NCBI GenBank assembly: GCA_937907435.1
Contig: CALCIA010000227.1
Span: forward strand, 1-59,437
Direction of reading: 5' to 3'
DNA from: an uncultured Actinomycetes bacterium
GTDB lineage: Bacteria > Actinomycetota > Thermoleophilia > Solirubrobacterales > 70-9
DNA: 59,437 bases
Shown here one piece after another: positions 24,997 to 33,333 of the stretch. Under the pieces are notes generated by a model that searched no databases, had not been told where the DNA came from, and saw nothing but the letters and a program-made list of their open reading frames with translations. The position numbers and the translations under genes were made by a program. Every line of letters begins with the position of its first letter. Position 1 is the stretch's first letter.

Positions 24997-26076
24997 GTGA
25001 GCGAAACCGTTGACAAGCGCCGCACGGGGCCGCAGCCGTCCGTGCCGGCGGAGTCGGCCGCCCCGCGCGGCCCCTCCGGAGGGAGGCGGCGCCGTCCGGA
25101 CCTCGCCGGCATCGCTGCCTCCTACGGGATCATCTTCGCCTGGGCGGCGGTGATCCTGGTCTTCTCGCTGCTCGAGCCGAGCAAGTTCTTCACCACCGCC
25201 AACCTGCAGACGATCCTCGGCTCCCAGTCGGTCCTCCTGATCCTGGCGCTGGGCCTGATCATCTCGCTCAGCGTCGGCGAGTACGACCTCTCCGTCGCCG
25301 GGGCGATGTCGGTGTCCCTGGTCCTGGTCGGATACCTGAACGTGGTCGCCGGCTGGGCGATCATCCCGGCGATCCTCGCCGCGCTTCTCTCCGGGGTGCT
25401 CGTCGGCGTGCTGAACGCGGCGCTGGTGGTCGGCCTCGGCGTCCAGTCGCTGGTCGCCACCCTCGGCACGGGCACCCTGCTGGTGGGGCTCGGCGTCGCG
25501 ATCCGGGGCGAAACGACCTCGGGGATCTCCTCCAGCCTGGTGGACGTCATCCGCTACCGGATCATCGGCCTGCCGCTCTCCTTCTACCTCGCGCTGCTCT
25601 TCACCGTGATCGTCTGGTACTGCGTCCGGTTCACCCCGCTCGGCCGTTACCTCTACTTCGTCGGCGCGAATCCGAGCGTGGCGAAGCTGTCGGGCCTGCC
25701 GGTGAACCGGATCCGGGCGGGAGCCCTGATCGCCACCTCGTTCGTCGGGGCGATGGCGGGGGTCGTCTTCGCCGGCACCCTGGCGGCCTCGGATCCGAAC
25801 ATCAGCGCCTCCTATCTGCTTCCCGCGTTCGCGGCGGCATTCCTCGGCTCGACCGCGATCACGCCCGGTCGGTTCAACGCCTGGGGAACCTTCGTCGCCG
25901 TCTACTTCCTGGTCACCGGGATCACCGGCCTGCAGCTGCTCGGGCTCTCCGGCTGGATCGAAGACGTCTTCTACGGCGGTTCGTTGGTGCTCGCCGTGTC
26001 CCTGTCCAAATTGGCAGCCAAATACCAGATCTACCGCCGTTCGCGCATCACCCGCTCCGGTGGTGCGCCCGGATAG
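24997..26076 (+). CDS. CUT2-type ABC transporter permease
   Basis: 359 residues from GTG 24997, preceded by GGAGGGAG. A 40-residue hydrophilic N-terminus is followed by about ten hydrophobic segments. LILALGLIISLSVGEYDLSV (about 78-97) and YLYFVGANPSVAKLSGLPVN match the RbsC/XylH family of permeases for sugars and other small polar solutes. Only one permease gene is present, so it probably forms a homodimer. The open frame extends further upstream through the operator, but that part shows no membrane or family features. Confidence 0.9.
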   Translation: MSETVDKRRTGPQPSVPAESAAPRGPSGGRRRRPDLAGIAASYGIIFAWAAVILVFSLLEPSKFFTTANLQTILGSQSVLLILALGLIISLSVGEYDLSVAGAMSVSLVLVGYLNVVAGWAIIPAILAALLSGVLVGVLNAALVVGLGVQSLVATLGTGTLLVGLGVAIRGETTSGISSSLVDVIRYRIIGLPLSFYLALLFTVIVWYCVRFTPLGRYLYFVGANPSVAKLSGLPVNRIRAGALIATSFVGAMAGVVFAGTLAASDPNISASYLLPAFAAAFLGSTAITPGRFNAWGTFVAVYFLVTGITGLQLLGLSGWIEDVFYGGSLVLAVSLSKLAAKYQIYRRSRITRSGGAPG

Positions 26077-26124
26077 CTGTCGCGTGTTCAAACCGACTTG
26101 GTTACGACCCGAAAGGAACGAGTA

Positions 26125-27345
26125 ATGGACGTTCTGAAGTCAGTGCGTTGGTTGGTCGCCGCACTCGCCATCTTGGCGCTCGGCGTTGGCGTGGCAGCAT
26201 GTGGGGGCTCGTCGAGCTCGAGCAGTTCCGGTACCACTTCGGAAGCCGCCGGATCGACGGGCGAAGAATCCTCCGAAACTTCCGAACCCTCTGAATCGTC
26301 CGCGTCCGATGGTGTGGCCGAGGCCGAAAAACTGGTCGCGGCGGCGCGTAAGCCGCAAGCGTTCGACCCACCCGGGAAACCGATCTCGGTGAGTGGGCTG
26401 AAGGGCAAGACGGTGTACGACATCACCAACCAGCTGGCGGTCGCGTTCGAGAAGACCCTGACCAGCAACACGACCGAAGCGCTGGCGAAAGCGGGCATCA
26501 AGAACGTGGTCGTGCAGGCCAACAACGAAGTCTCCCAGGCGACGAAGCTGATCGAACAGGCCGTCGCCCAGAACGCCGACGCGATCATCATCGAGTCGTT
26601 CAAGAGCGACCTGATCGCCGGGCCGCTGCAGGAAGCCAAGGCGGCGGGCATCCCGGTGATCGACCTGTTCGAAGGCGACCCGGCCCTGCCGACGCCCAAG
26701 CAGGTCGAACAAGGGGTCGCCGCGCTGGCCACCTTCTGTTACTCGTGCGCCGGGAAGCTGATGGCCGACTGGGTGATCGCCGACAGCGGCGGCGAAGGCG
26801 TCCACGGCGTCACCTACTACAGCGACGACCTGGGGTCGAGCCTGGCGGTGAACGAAGGCCAGAAGGACGAGTTCGCGCGGCTCTGCCCGGAATGCAAGGT
26901 CGAATACAAGAACGTCCAAGGGTCCCAGTGGACGACGAAAATCCCGACCCTCACCCAGTCCGACGTCGCGAATCCGGAAGTGAACTACTTCATTCCGAAT
27001 TTCGACGGTATGGCGACCTTCATGGTGCCGGCGATCAACGCGGCGGGTGCCACGGAAAGGGTCAAGCTCGCGAGCTTCAACGCGAACCTGCCGTTCATGG
27101 AAGAAATGCAGAACGGCGGCGTGATCAAATCCGACGTCGGCAGCCCGGTCGCCTGGATGGGTTGGGCCGTCGCCGACCAGACCATGAGGGTCATGAACGG
27201 TGAAGAACCGCTCGAAGACGTCGGGATCCCACTGCGGATGTTCGACGAGTCGAACATCGGCGAAATCGACCTGAGCGAACCGGAATCGGCCTGGTACGGC
27301 GTCGACTTCGCCTCCGAGTACGAAAAGCTCTGGGGCCTGAAGTAG
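26125..27345 (+). CDS. Periplasmic-binding-protein-like lipoprotein of the ABC transporter
   Basis: 406 residues. A signal peptide with lipobox VAAC (Cys26) is followed by a Ser/Thr/Glu-rich linker to about residue 62 and a type-1 sugar-binding fold (YDITNQLAVAFEKTLTSNTT, QANNEVSQATKLIEQAVAQN, ADAIIIESFKS). The four cysteines in CYSCAGK and CPEC may form disulphides. AAAGGA precedes ATG 26125. Glu is encoded mostly by GAA here, whereas neighbouring genes use GAG, which suggests strong expression. The ligand is unknown; in this cluster it is probably the nitrogenous catabolic substrate rather than a sugar. Confidence 0.9.
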   Translation: MDVLKSVRWLVAALAILALGVGVAACGGSSSSSSSGTTSEAAGSTGEESSETSEPSESSASDGVAEAEKLVAAARKPQAFDPPGKPISVSGLKGKTVYDITNQLAVAFEKTLTSNTTEALAKAGIKNVVVQANNEVSQATKLIEQAVAQNADAIIIESFKSDLIAGPLQEAKAAGIPVIDLFEGDPALPTPKQVEQGVAALATFCYSCAGKLMADWVIADSGGEGVHGVTYYSDDLGSSLAVNEGQKDEFARLCPECKVEYKNVQGSQWTTKIPTLTQSDVANPEVNYFIPNFDGMATFMVPAINAAGATERVKLASFNANLPFMEEMQNGGVIKSDVGSPVAWMGWAVADQTMRVMNGEEPLEDVGIPLRMFDESNIGEIDLSEPESAWYGVDFASEYEKLWGLK

Positions 27346-28923
27346 ATGACGGCGTCCGGCGGACGTGGCGACGCGGTGCGGGGGGTGGCGGCTTCACCGG
27401 CCGCCCTCCGCGCCGAGGGCCTGCGCAAGACGTTCGCCGGACGTACCGTCCTGCGCGATTTCGAGATCGAGCTCGCGCCGGGTGAAGTGCACGCGCTCCT
27501 CGGCCAGAACGGGTCGGGGAAGTCGACCTTCATCAAGATCCTCAGCGGCTTCCACGCCCCCGACGACGGCGGCTCGCTGCACATCGCCGGCGAGGAAGTG
27601 CAGTTTCCGCTGCGCGCCGGGGACGCCGTCCGGCACGGGCTCGCGTTCGTCCACCAGGACCTCGGCCTCTTCGAGTCCGGCAGCGTGCTCGAGAACGTCA
27701 GGCTGACCCAGCACGAGACCCGCGCCGGCTGGCGGATCCCGTGGCAGAAGGAACGGCGCCGGGTGCAGGACGCCCTCGATCGGTTCGGGCTCGCGATCTC
27801 GGCCGACGCGCCGATCTCCTCGCTGCGCGAGGTCGACCGGGCCCTGGTCGCGATCGTCCGCGCCTTCGAGCAGCTGCGCGAGGCCGAACGGGGCGTCTTG
27901 GTCCTCGACGAGGCGACCGCCTACCTGCCCCAGGACGGCATCGACCTGCTCTTCGAATCGGTGCGCCGGGTCGTCGCCGACGGCTTCTCGGTGCTGTTCG
28001 TGACCCACCGCCTGGAGGAGGTCTGGAGCGCGGCCGACTCGGTCTCGGTCCTCCGCGACGGCGTCGTCGCCGGCGGCGGGGCCACCGCGGAGCTGACCGA
28101 AGACGACGTGATCTCGTTGATCCTCGGCTTCCCGCTGACCGAGCTCTACCCGGAAGCCCACCACGCGCGCGCGGAGACGGCCGCCAGGGTCGCCGGGCTG
28201 CGGGGCTCCGTGGTCAAGGACTTCGAGGTGGAGATCGGCCGCGGCGAAATCCTCGGCCTCACCGGGCTGCTCGGCATGGGCTGGGAGGAAGTGCCGTACC
28301 TGCTCTTCGGCGCCGACCGGGCAAGCTCGGGGACGATCGAGATCGGCGGGCAGGCGCATGAGCTCAGCTCGATGAGCCCGCGCCGCGCGCTCGGCGCGAA
28401 CCTCGCCTTCCTGCCCGCCAACCGCCTGAAGGACGGCGCCGTCGCCGACGCCTCGGTGCGGTCGAACCTGACCCTGCCGATCCTCGGCGATTACTTCTCC
28501 GGCGGGCGGCTGCGGGCCGGCCGCGAGAAGGAGGAGGCGGCCGAGATGATCGAGCGCTTCCGCGTCCAGCCGCCGGACGCCGAGGCGCTGATGGCGACCC
28601 TCAGCGGCGGTAACCAGCAGAAGGTCCTGCTGGCGAAGTGGTTCGCGACCAAGCCGGACCTCTTCCTGCTGCACGAGCCGACCCAGGGGGTCGACGTCGG
28701 CTCGCGCAAACAGATCTTCTCGCTGATCGACGAAGCCGCGAAGGAGGGCAAGGCGATCGTCCTCGCCAGCTCGGAGTACGAGGACCTCGCCCACCTCTGC
28801 GACCGGGTCCTCGTCTTCCGCAACGGGCGGGTGATCGCCGAGCTGGCCAAAAGCTCGCTGTCGGAGTCGCGCATCGTCGAGCAGTGCTTCCGGGACACCG
28901 AGTCGAGCGCGATCGGTGGCTGA
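27346..28923 (+). CDS. CUT2-type ABC transporter ATPase with two nucleotide-binding domains
   Basis: 525 residues. The first domain has Walker A GQNGSGKST (53-61), Walker B VLVLDEATAYL and a degenerate signature (SSLREVDRALVA). The second has a degenerate Walker A (TGLLGMGWEE) but an intact LSGGNQQKVLLAK signature (419-431) and HEPTQGVDVGS. This complementary degeneracy is normal for RbsA/XylG-type proteins, leaving one competent composite site. ATG 27346 follows the binding-protein stop with no gap. It energises the permease encoded at 24997. Confidence 0.9.
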   Translation: MTASGGRGDAVRGVAASPAALRAEGLRKTFAGRTVLRDFEIELAPGEVHALLGQNGSGKSTFIKILSGFHAPDDGGSLHIAGEEVQFPLRAGDAVRHGLAFVHQDLGLFESGSVLENVRLTQHETRAGWRIPWQKERRRVQDALDRFGLAISADAPISSLREVDRALVAIVRAFEQLREAERGVLVLDEATAYLPQDGIDLLFESVRRVVADGFSVLFVTHRLEEVWSAADSVSVLRDGVVAGGGATAELTEDDVISLILGFPLTELYPEAHHARAETAARVAGLRGSVVKDFEVEIGRGEILGLTGLLGMGWEEVPYLLFGADRASSGTIEIGGQAHELSSMSPRRALGANLAFLPANRLKDGAVADASVRSNLTLPILGDYFSGGRLRAGREKEEAAEMIERFRVQPPDAEALMATLSGGNQQKVLLAKWFATKPDLFLLHEPTQGVDVGSRKQIFSLIDEAAKEGKAIVLASSEYEDLAHLCDRVLVFRNGRVIAELAKSSLSESRIVEQCFRDTESSAIGG

Positions 28924-28950
28924 CATGTGGACACGAACGGAGGTGGTGAC

Positions 28951-29937
28951 GTGGAGCTAGGCCTGTGTGTCCTGCCGCCCGACCTTGCCGGGGCGGCGGC
29001 GATCGCCGCCCAGTCCGAGGAGGCCGGGATCGGCTGGCTCGGCATGTGCGACTCGCCCTACCTCTACGTCGACGCGCACCAGGCGATGCAGGTCGCCCTC
29101 AGGGAGACGACGCGGATCAAGGTCGGCAGCTTCGTCACCAATCCCGTGACCCGGCACTGGAGCGTCCAGGCCGCCGCGTTCCGGGGGCTGCTCGAGGAGG
29201 GGGGAGACCGAGTCTACCTCGGGATCGGCCCGGGCGACAGCGCCGTCCACTCGGTCGGCCTGAAGCCGGCGCGGATCGCCGCGCTCACGCAGTACGTGAA
29301 GCAGGTTCGCGAGCACGTCGACGACGGGCTCGAGGTCATGGTCGCCGCCGGCGGTCCCCGAGGGGTCACGGCGGCCGCCGGCTACGCCGACCACGTCGTC
29401 CTCGGCCAAGGCGCCTCGCCGGAGGCGACCGACATCCTGCGGGCGGCGGTCGCGGAGGGCGCCGCCGCGGCGGGGCGGCCCGCGCCGCCGGCGCTCTGGC
29501 TCTTCCTGATCCTCGACCTCGCCGCGAGCGAGGCGGAGGTCGAGGCCGCGCGGGCCGACGTGCGCTCGCCGGTGGCCTCCTACAGCCGGCAGGCCCTCGA
29601 CCACACCTTCGAGGGCAAGGCGGTCCCCGCGCACCTGCACGGGCCGCTGCGCGACCTGTACGCGAACTTCAGCTTCGAGGACTACTCGCGGACCGGCCAG
29701 TCCGCCAACGCCCGCCTCTTCGCCGCCGCCGGCGACGGCGAGGTCGAAGCGTTCCTCTTCGAGCGCTTCGCGATCGTCGACACGCCGGAGCGCGCGGCGG
29801 CGCGGCTCGCCGAGATCGGCCGCCAGACCGGGGTGGCGGGCGTCTTCCTGTCGGCGGTCACCTCGGACCAGTCGCAGCTCCTGGGCCTGGTGCGCGACCG
29901 GCTGATCCCCAGCCTCGCCCAGGAGGTGTCGCGATGA
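28951..29937 (+). CDS. LLM-class flavin-dependent oxidoreductase
   Basis: 328 residues of the luciferase-like monooxygenase/F420-dependent reductase family: ELGLCVLPPDLAGAAAIAAQ at the start, IKVGSFVTNPVTRH, GGDRVYLGIGPGDSAVHSVG, VMVAAGGPRGVTAAAGYADH and VVLGQGASPEAT. GTG 28951 was chosen because GGAGG stands seven bases upstream; GTG 28927 is in frame but lacks a site. It uses reduced FMN or F420. RutA-type ring opening of pyrimidines is one precedent for LLM enzymes beside isochorismatase-fold hydrolases. It overlaps the next gene as ATGA. Confidence 0.85.
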   Translation: MELGLCVLPPDLAGAAAIAAQSEEAGIGWLGMCDSPYLYVDAHQAMQVALRETTRIKVGSFVTNPVTRHWSVQAAAFRGLLEEGGDRVYLGIGPGDSAVHSVGLKPARIAALTQYVKQVREHVDDGLEVMVAAGGPRGVTAAAGYADHVVLGQGASPEATDILRAAVAEGAAAAGRPAPPALWLFLILDLAASEAEVEAARADVRSPVASYSRQALDHTFEGKAVPAHLHGPLRDLYANFSFEDYSRTGQSANARLFAAAGDGEVEAFLFERFAIVDTPERAAARLAEIGRQTGVAGVFLSAVTSDQSQLLGLVRDRLIPSLAQEVSR

Positions 29938-31979
29938 CCGAGCTTCCCCACCTGTTCTCCCCCTGCCAGATCGGCAACGTCACCGTGCGCAACCGGCTGA
30001 TGCAGACCGGGCACGCGAAGCTCTACACCGAAGGGGGCGTCGACACCCGCCGCAACCTCGACTACCAGGTGGCGCGGGCGGAGGGCGGCATCGGCCTGAT
30101 GATCACCGGGAACCGGCTGATCCATCCCTCCTCGCCGGCCGGGGCGCTGCGCTTCTCCCAGGGCTACCTGCGCGAGGCGGTGGCCGGCGACCGCCGGATG
30201 ACCGACGCCGTCCACGAGCGGGGGGCCAGGATCTTCGCCCAGCTGAACCACTTCGGGGCGAACGCGGCCAGCGATGCCGCCGATGACCTGCGCGTCCTCC
30301 TCGCCCCTTCGGCGGTGGGCTCGCCGGCCTTCGCCGAGACGCCGAAGGCGATGGAGGAGGTCGACCTGGAGGCGGCGGCGGAGGGCTGGGCGCGCTCGGC
30401 GGAGCTCTCGCGTGAGGCGGGCTTCGACGGGGTCGAGGTGCACATGGCGCACGGCTACCTGCTGAACCAGTTCCTCTCGCCCCTCTACAACCGGCGCACC
30501 GATCGTTACGGCGGCTCGCTTGCCGAGCGGACGACGTTCCCCCGCCAGGTCCTCGAGACCGTGCGCGCCCGGGTCGGCGACGACTTCGTCGTCGGCATCC
30601 GCCTGTCGCTGACCGAGTTCGTCGAGGGCGGCCTCGATTTCGACGACGCGATCGAGGTGGTGCGGACGCTCTCCGCCGCGCAGCGGATCGACTTCATCAA
30701 CACGGCCGGCGGCGGCTACCACTCCGGCCTCCAGCTGGTCATGGCGCCGGCCGACGTCGAGAGCGGTTGGTTCCTGGAGCGGGCCCTCCGCCTCAAGGAG
30801 CAGGTGCCGGGCATCCCGGTCTTCGCCGTCGGCGGGCTCAGCGATCCCGAGTCGGCGGAGGAGATGGTCGCCACCGGCAAGGCGGACATGATCGCGATGA
30901 CGCGGGCCCAGATCGCCGACCCGAACCTGCCCGAAAAGCTCCGCCAGGGCCGGCGGCGCGAGATCTACCGCTGCATCCGCGGCAATCAGTCGTGCGTGGC
31001 CCGGATCATCCGCGGCCTGCCGATGGCCTGCACGGTGAACCCCGAGGCCGGGCGCGAGGGGAAGTTCGGCAGCCAGTCGCTGCCGCCCACCGCGGAGGCC
31101 GGCCGGTGGCTGGTGATCGGCGGCGGCCCGGCGGGGATGAAGGCCGCCGAGACGCTGGCGAGGCGAGGCCACCGGGTGCGGCTGATGGAGGCCGCCGAGC
31201 GGCTGGGCGGCCAGGTGAACGCGATCGTCCGCACCCCGCGGCGGGAGCGCTACGCGGTCCTCGTCGAGGATCTGGAGACGCGGCTCGACGACCTCGGCGT
31301 CGAGGTCTGCCTCGGCGAGCGGGCCGATGCCTCGGCGGTCGAGGGGGAGGGCTACGACGGCGTGATCGTCGCGACCGGGGCGGTCCCGGATCGCACCGGG
31401 TTCTCGCCCGCGGCGCCGACCGTCGAACGCATCCCGGGGGTCGACCTGCCGCACGTCCTGACCGCGCCGGAGGTGATCGAGGACGTCGGTCGCGCCGGCC
31501 GGTCGGTCCTGGTCCTCGACGGGGAAGGGACCCGTGCCGCCGCGGGCGTCGCGGAGCTCCTGCTCGACGCCGGCCGCCAGGTGACGGTCGTCACCCGGTT
31601 CTCCTCCCTCTTCCCGGGGACCGCCGCCACCCTCGACCAGTCGATCCTCTACCGGGAGCTCTTCGGCAAGGGCCTCGAGTACCACCTGAACAGCTGGGTG
31701 CGCCGGATCGACGCCGACGCGGCCGAGGTCTACTCGCTCTACGGCGGCGCCACCGTCAAGCTCGACGGCCTCGGCTCGGTGGTGCTGGTGACCGGTCGGG
31801 TCGCCGAGTCCGCGCTCTACCTCGACCTCCTCGCCAGGGGGATCGAGGCGCACCGGGTCGGCGACTGCGTCGCCCCGCGCGCGATCGACCACGCGATCTA
31901 CGAGGGATACCTGGCCGGCCGTGAGCAGCTGGACTCCGAGGAGCGCTACATCGTCGAAGGGGAGCTGGAGCGGTGGTAG
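29934..31979 (+). CDS. Old-yellow-enzyme/FAD fusion oxidoreductase (2,4-dienoyl-CoA reductase or N-demethylase type)
   Basis: 681 residues. An FMN-binding TIM barrel (1-330; FAQLNHFGAN, GVEVHMAHGYLLNQFLSPLY) is joined to a flavin/NAD-binding domain starting at WLVIGGGPAGMKAAETLA (about 386). Between them lies the [4Fe-4S] region, but the usual C-x2-C-x3-C-x11-C reads C347-IR-G350-NQS-C354...C366, so the second ligand is Gly. Family members reduce dienoyl-CoAs or demethylate N-methylated amines. The C-terminal domain keeps ATGAVPDR and GDCVAPR. Substrate unknown; the altered cluster site is discussed under findings. Confidence 0.85.
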   Translation: MTELPHLFSPCQIGNVTVRNRLMQTGHAKLYTEGGVDTRRNLDYQVARAEGGIGLMITGNRLIHPSSPAGALRFSQGYLREAVAGDRRMTDAVHERGARIFAQLNHFGANAASDAADDLRVLLAPSAVGSPAFAETPKAMEEVDLEAAAEGWARSAELSREAGFDGVEVHMAHGYLLNQFLSPLYNRRTDRYGGSLAERTTFPRQVLETVRARVGDDFVVGIRLSLTEFVEGGLDFDDAIEVVRTLSAAQRIDFINTAGGGYHSGLQLVMAPADVESGWFLERALRLKEQVPGIPVFAVGGLSDPESAEEMVATGKADMIAMTRAQIADPNLPEKLRQGRRREIYRCIRGNQSCVARIIRGLPMACTVNPEAGREGKFGSQSLPPTAEAGRWLVIGGGPAGMKAAETLARRGHRVRLMEAAERLGGQVNAIVRTPRRERYAVLVEDLETRLDDLGVEVCLGERADASAVEGEGYDGVIVATGAVPDRTGFSPAAPTVERIPGVDLPHVLTAPEVIEDVGRAGRSVLVLDGEGTRAAAGVAELLLDAGRQVTVVTRFSSLFPGTAATLDQSILYRELFGKGLEYHLNSWVRRIDADAAEVYSLYGGATVKLDGLGSVVLVTGRVAESALYLDLLARGIEAHRVGDCVAPRAIDHAIYEGYLAGREQLDSEERYIVEGELERW

Positions 31980-32773
31980 CGCACGGGGGTGCCGAGGGGG
32001 CCCGCGGCAGGCGGATCCTGGTCATCGTCCCGTTCCCGATGGACGACGCGGAGCTGGCGAATCGCCGGCGCCAGCTGAGCGAGGTCAGGGTCCAGGGGGA
32101 CAGCCACTTCGAGTACCGGCCGGTCAAGGCCGCCCCGGCCTGGTTCGACAGCCACCACGATCGGCTGATCTCGGAAATGACCGTCGTCGGCGCCGGGCTC
32201 GGGGCCGAGGAGGAAGGGTTCGACGCGGTCGTCGTCGACAGCGTCTCCGACTCCGGCGTGCAGGCCTTGCGCTCGGTGCTGGACATCCCGGTGATCGGCC
32301 CGGCGCGGGCGATGTACCACACGGCGCTCATGCTCGGGGACCGGTTCTCGATCCTCACCTTGTGGCGGCCCTGGATCGAGTCCTACCGCTACGGCCTGCG
32401 GCTGGCCGGGCTGACCGATCGCTGCGCGTCGATCCGCGCCGTCAGCGACGAGCCCCCCGACGTCTTCGGCCTTCTGGACGAGAAGCCGGAGGTTCCGGCG
32501 CTCCTCCGCGACGCGGCGGAGCGGTGCATCGCCGAGGACGGGGCCGACGTGATCCTGCTCGGCTCGACGACGATGCACGACGCGGGCGAGTACCTGCGGG
32601 AGCGGCTGCCGGTGCCGGTGATCAACCCGGGCCCGCTCAGCTACAAGATCGCCGAGGCCTGCATCGACCTGGGGCTGACCCACGCCGGCGCCTACGGGCG
32701 GCCCCACGCGCCGAAGCCGGCGCTGATCGAGGCGATGGTCGAGGCCGCCGCGGCGGCGGAGCGAACGGCCTGA
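31973..32773 (+). CDS. Asp/Glu/hydantoin racemase-fold protein lacking both catalytic cysteines
   Basis: 266 residues. The two-fold racemase scaffold is clear: GFDAVVVDSVSDSGVQALRS (83-102) aligns with the first catalytic block, and DVILLGSTTMHDAGEYL (192-208) with the second. The residues corresponding to the paired catalytic cysteines are Ser90 and Ser198. Relatives include hydantoin racemase, maleate isomerase and arylmalonate decarboxylase, which need at least one of these cysteines. GTG 31973 overlaps the previous gene by 7 bp. In a HyuAB cluster a role on a hydantoin or maleate-like intermediate would be natural, but the chemistry must differ. Confidence 0.8.
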   Translation: MVAHGGAEGARGRRILVIVPFPMDDAELANRRRQLSEVRVQGDSHFEYRPVKAAPAWFDSHHDRLISEMTVVGAGLGAEEEGFDAVVVDSVSDSGVQALRSVLDIPVIGPARAMYHTALMLGDRFSILTLWRPWIESYRYGLRLAGLTDRCASIRAVSDEPPDVFGLLDEKPEVPALLRDAAERCIAEDGADVILLGSTTMHDAGEYLRERLPVPVINPGPLSYKIAEACIDLGLTHAGAYGRPHAPKPALIEAMVEAAAAAERTA

Positions 32774-32779
32774 GCGGGG

Positions 32780-33226
32780 TCAGCGGTCGCGATGCGTTTC
32801 GCTGTCGAGCACGATCAGGGTCTTGGTGCCGGTCACCTTGCCGCTGCGCCGCAGCAGGTCGATGACGCGGGTCAGGTGGGCGACGTCACGGACGCGCAGG
32901 TGGACCAGCGCGTCGGGGTCGCCGGCGATCGTGTACACCGCCTCCACCTCGGGCAGGCCGCGGGCGACGCCGGCGATGTCCGCGACCTTGGTCTTGCCGC
33001 CGAAGCGCAGCTCGGTGAAGGCCTCGATCGGGCGTCCGAGCTTGGCGTGATCGACCTCGGCGGTGTAGCCGGTGACGACGCCGATCTCCTTGAGCCGTTC
33101 GACCCGTCGTTTGACCGCCGGGGTGGAGAGGCTCACCTTCCGGCCGATGTCGGCGAGCGGCCGGCGCCCGTCCTCGATCAGCAGGTCGACGATTTCAAGA
33201 TCGGTTCCGTCCAGGGTCACGCTCAT
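32780..33226 (-). CDS. Lrp/AsnC-family transcriptional regulator
   Basis: 148 residues. The N-terminal helix-turn-helix is DLEIVDLLIEDGRRPLADIG and LSTPAVKRRVERLKEIGVV (about 9-52). The C-terminal RAM-type ligand domain has VYTIAGDPDALVHLRVRDVA. Lrp/AsnC proteins sense amino acids or related small acids. ATG 33226 diverges from the E1 gene at 33334, and the 107-bp gap contains an inverted repeat (33298-33313) that could be its operator. It converges on the racemase-fold gene with six bases between the stops. Confidence 0.9.
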   Translation of the reverse strand: MSVTLDGTDLEIVDLLIEDGRRPLADIGRKVSLSTPAVKRRVERLKEIGVVTGYTAEVDHAKLGRPIEAFTELRFGGKTKVADIAGVARGLPEVEAVYTIAGDPDALVHLRVRDVAHLTRVIDLLRRSGKVTGTKTLIVLDSETHRDR

Positions 33227-33297
33227 CTAACAATCTTAGGTGAAAGCCGTGATTTTGAGCGTTTTATGTCGAATTCTGCCGTGGAGTGCACTTGATG

Positions 33298-33313
33298 GTG
33301 GTCTCTAGACCAC
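33298..33313. promoter_or_regulatory. Inverted repeat in the Lrp-E1 divergent promoter region
   Basis: GTGGTC-TCTA-GACCAC is a perfect 6-bp-arm inverted repeat, 20 bp before the E1 start codon. The position suits a repressor or Lrp-type site for the E1-E2 operon. No Shine-Dalgarno sequence is visible before the E1 ATG, so the message could be leaderless. Confidence 0.4.
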
Positions 33314-33333
33314 GACAGGCTTAACGTCGTCGC

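Noticed and set aside
27346..28923. Degenerate Walker A and signature motifs as evidence of a broken ATPase
   Set aside because: The same complementary degeneracy is normal in CUT2-type double ATPases and is also seen in the second transporter at 52057.
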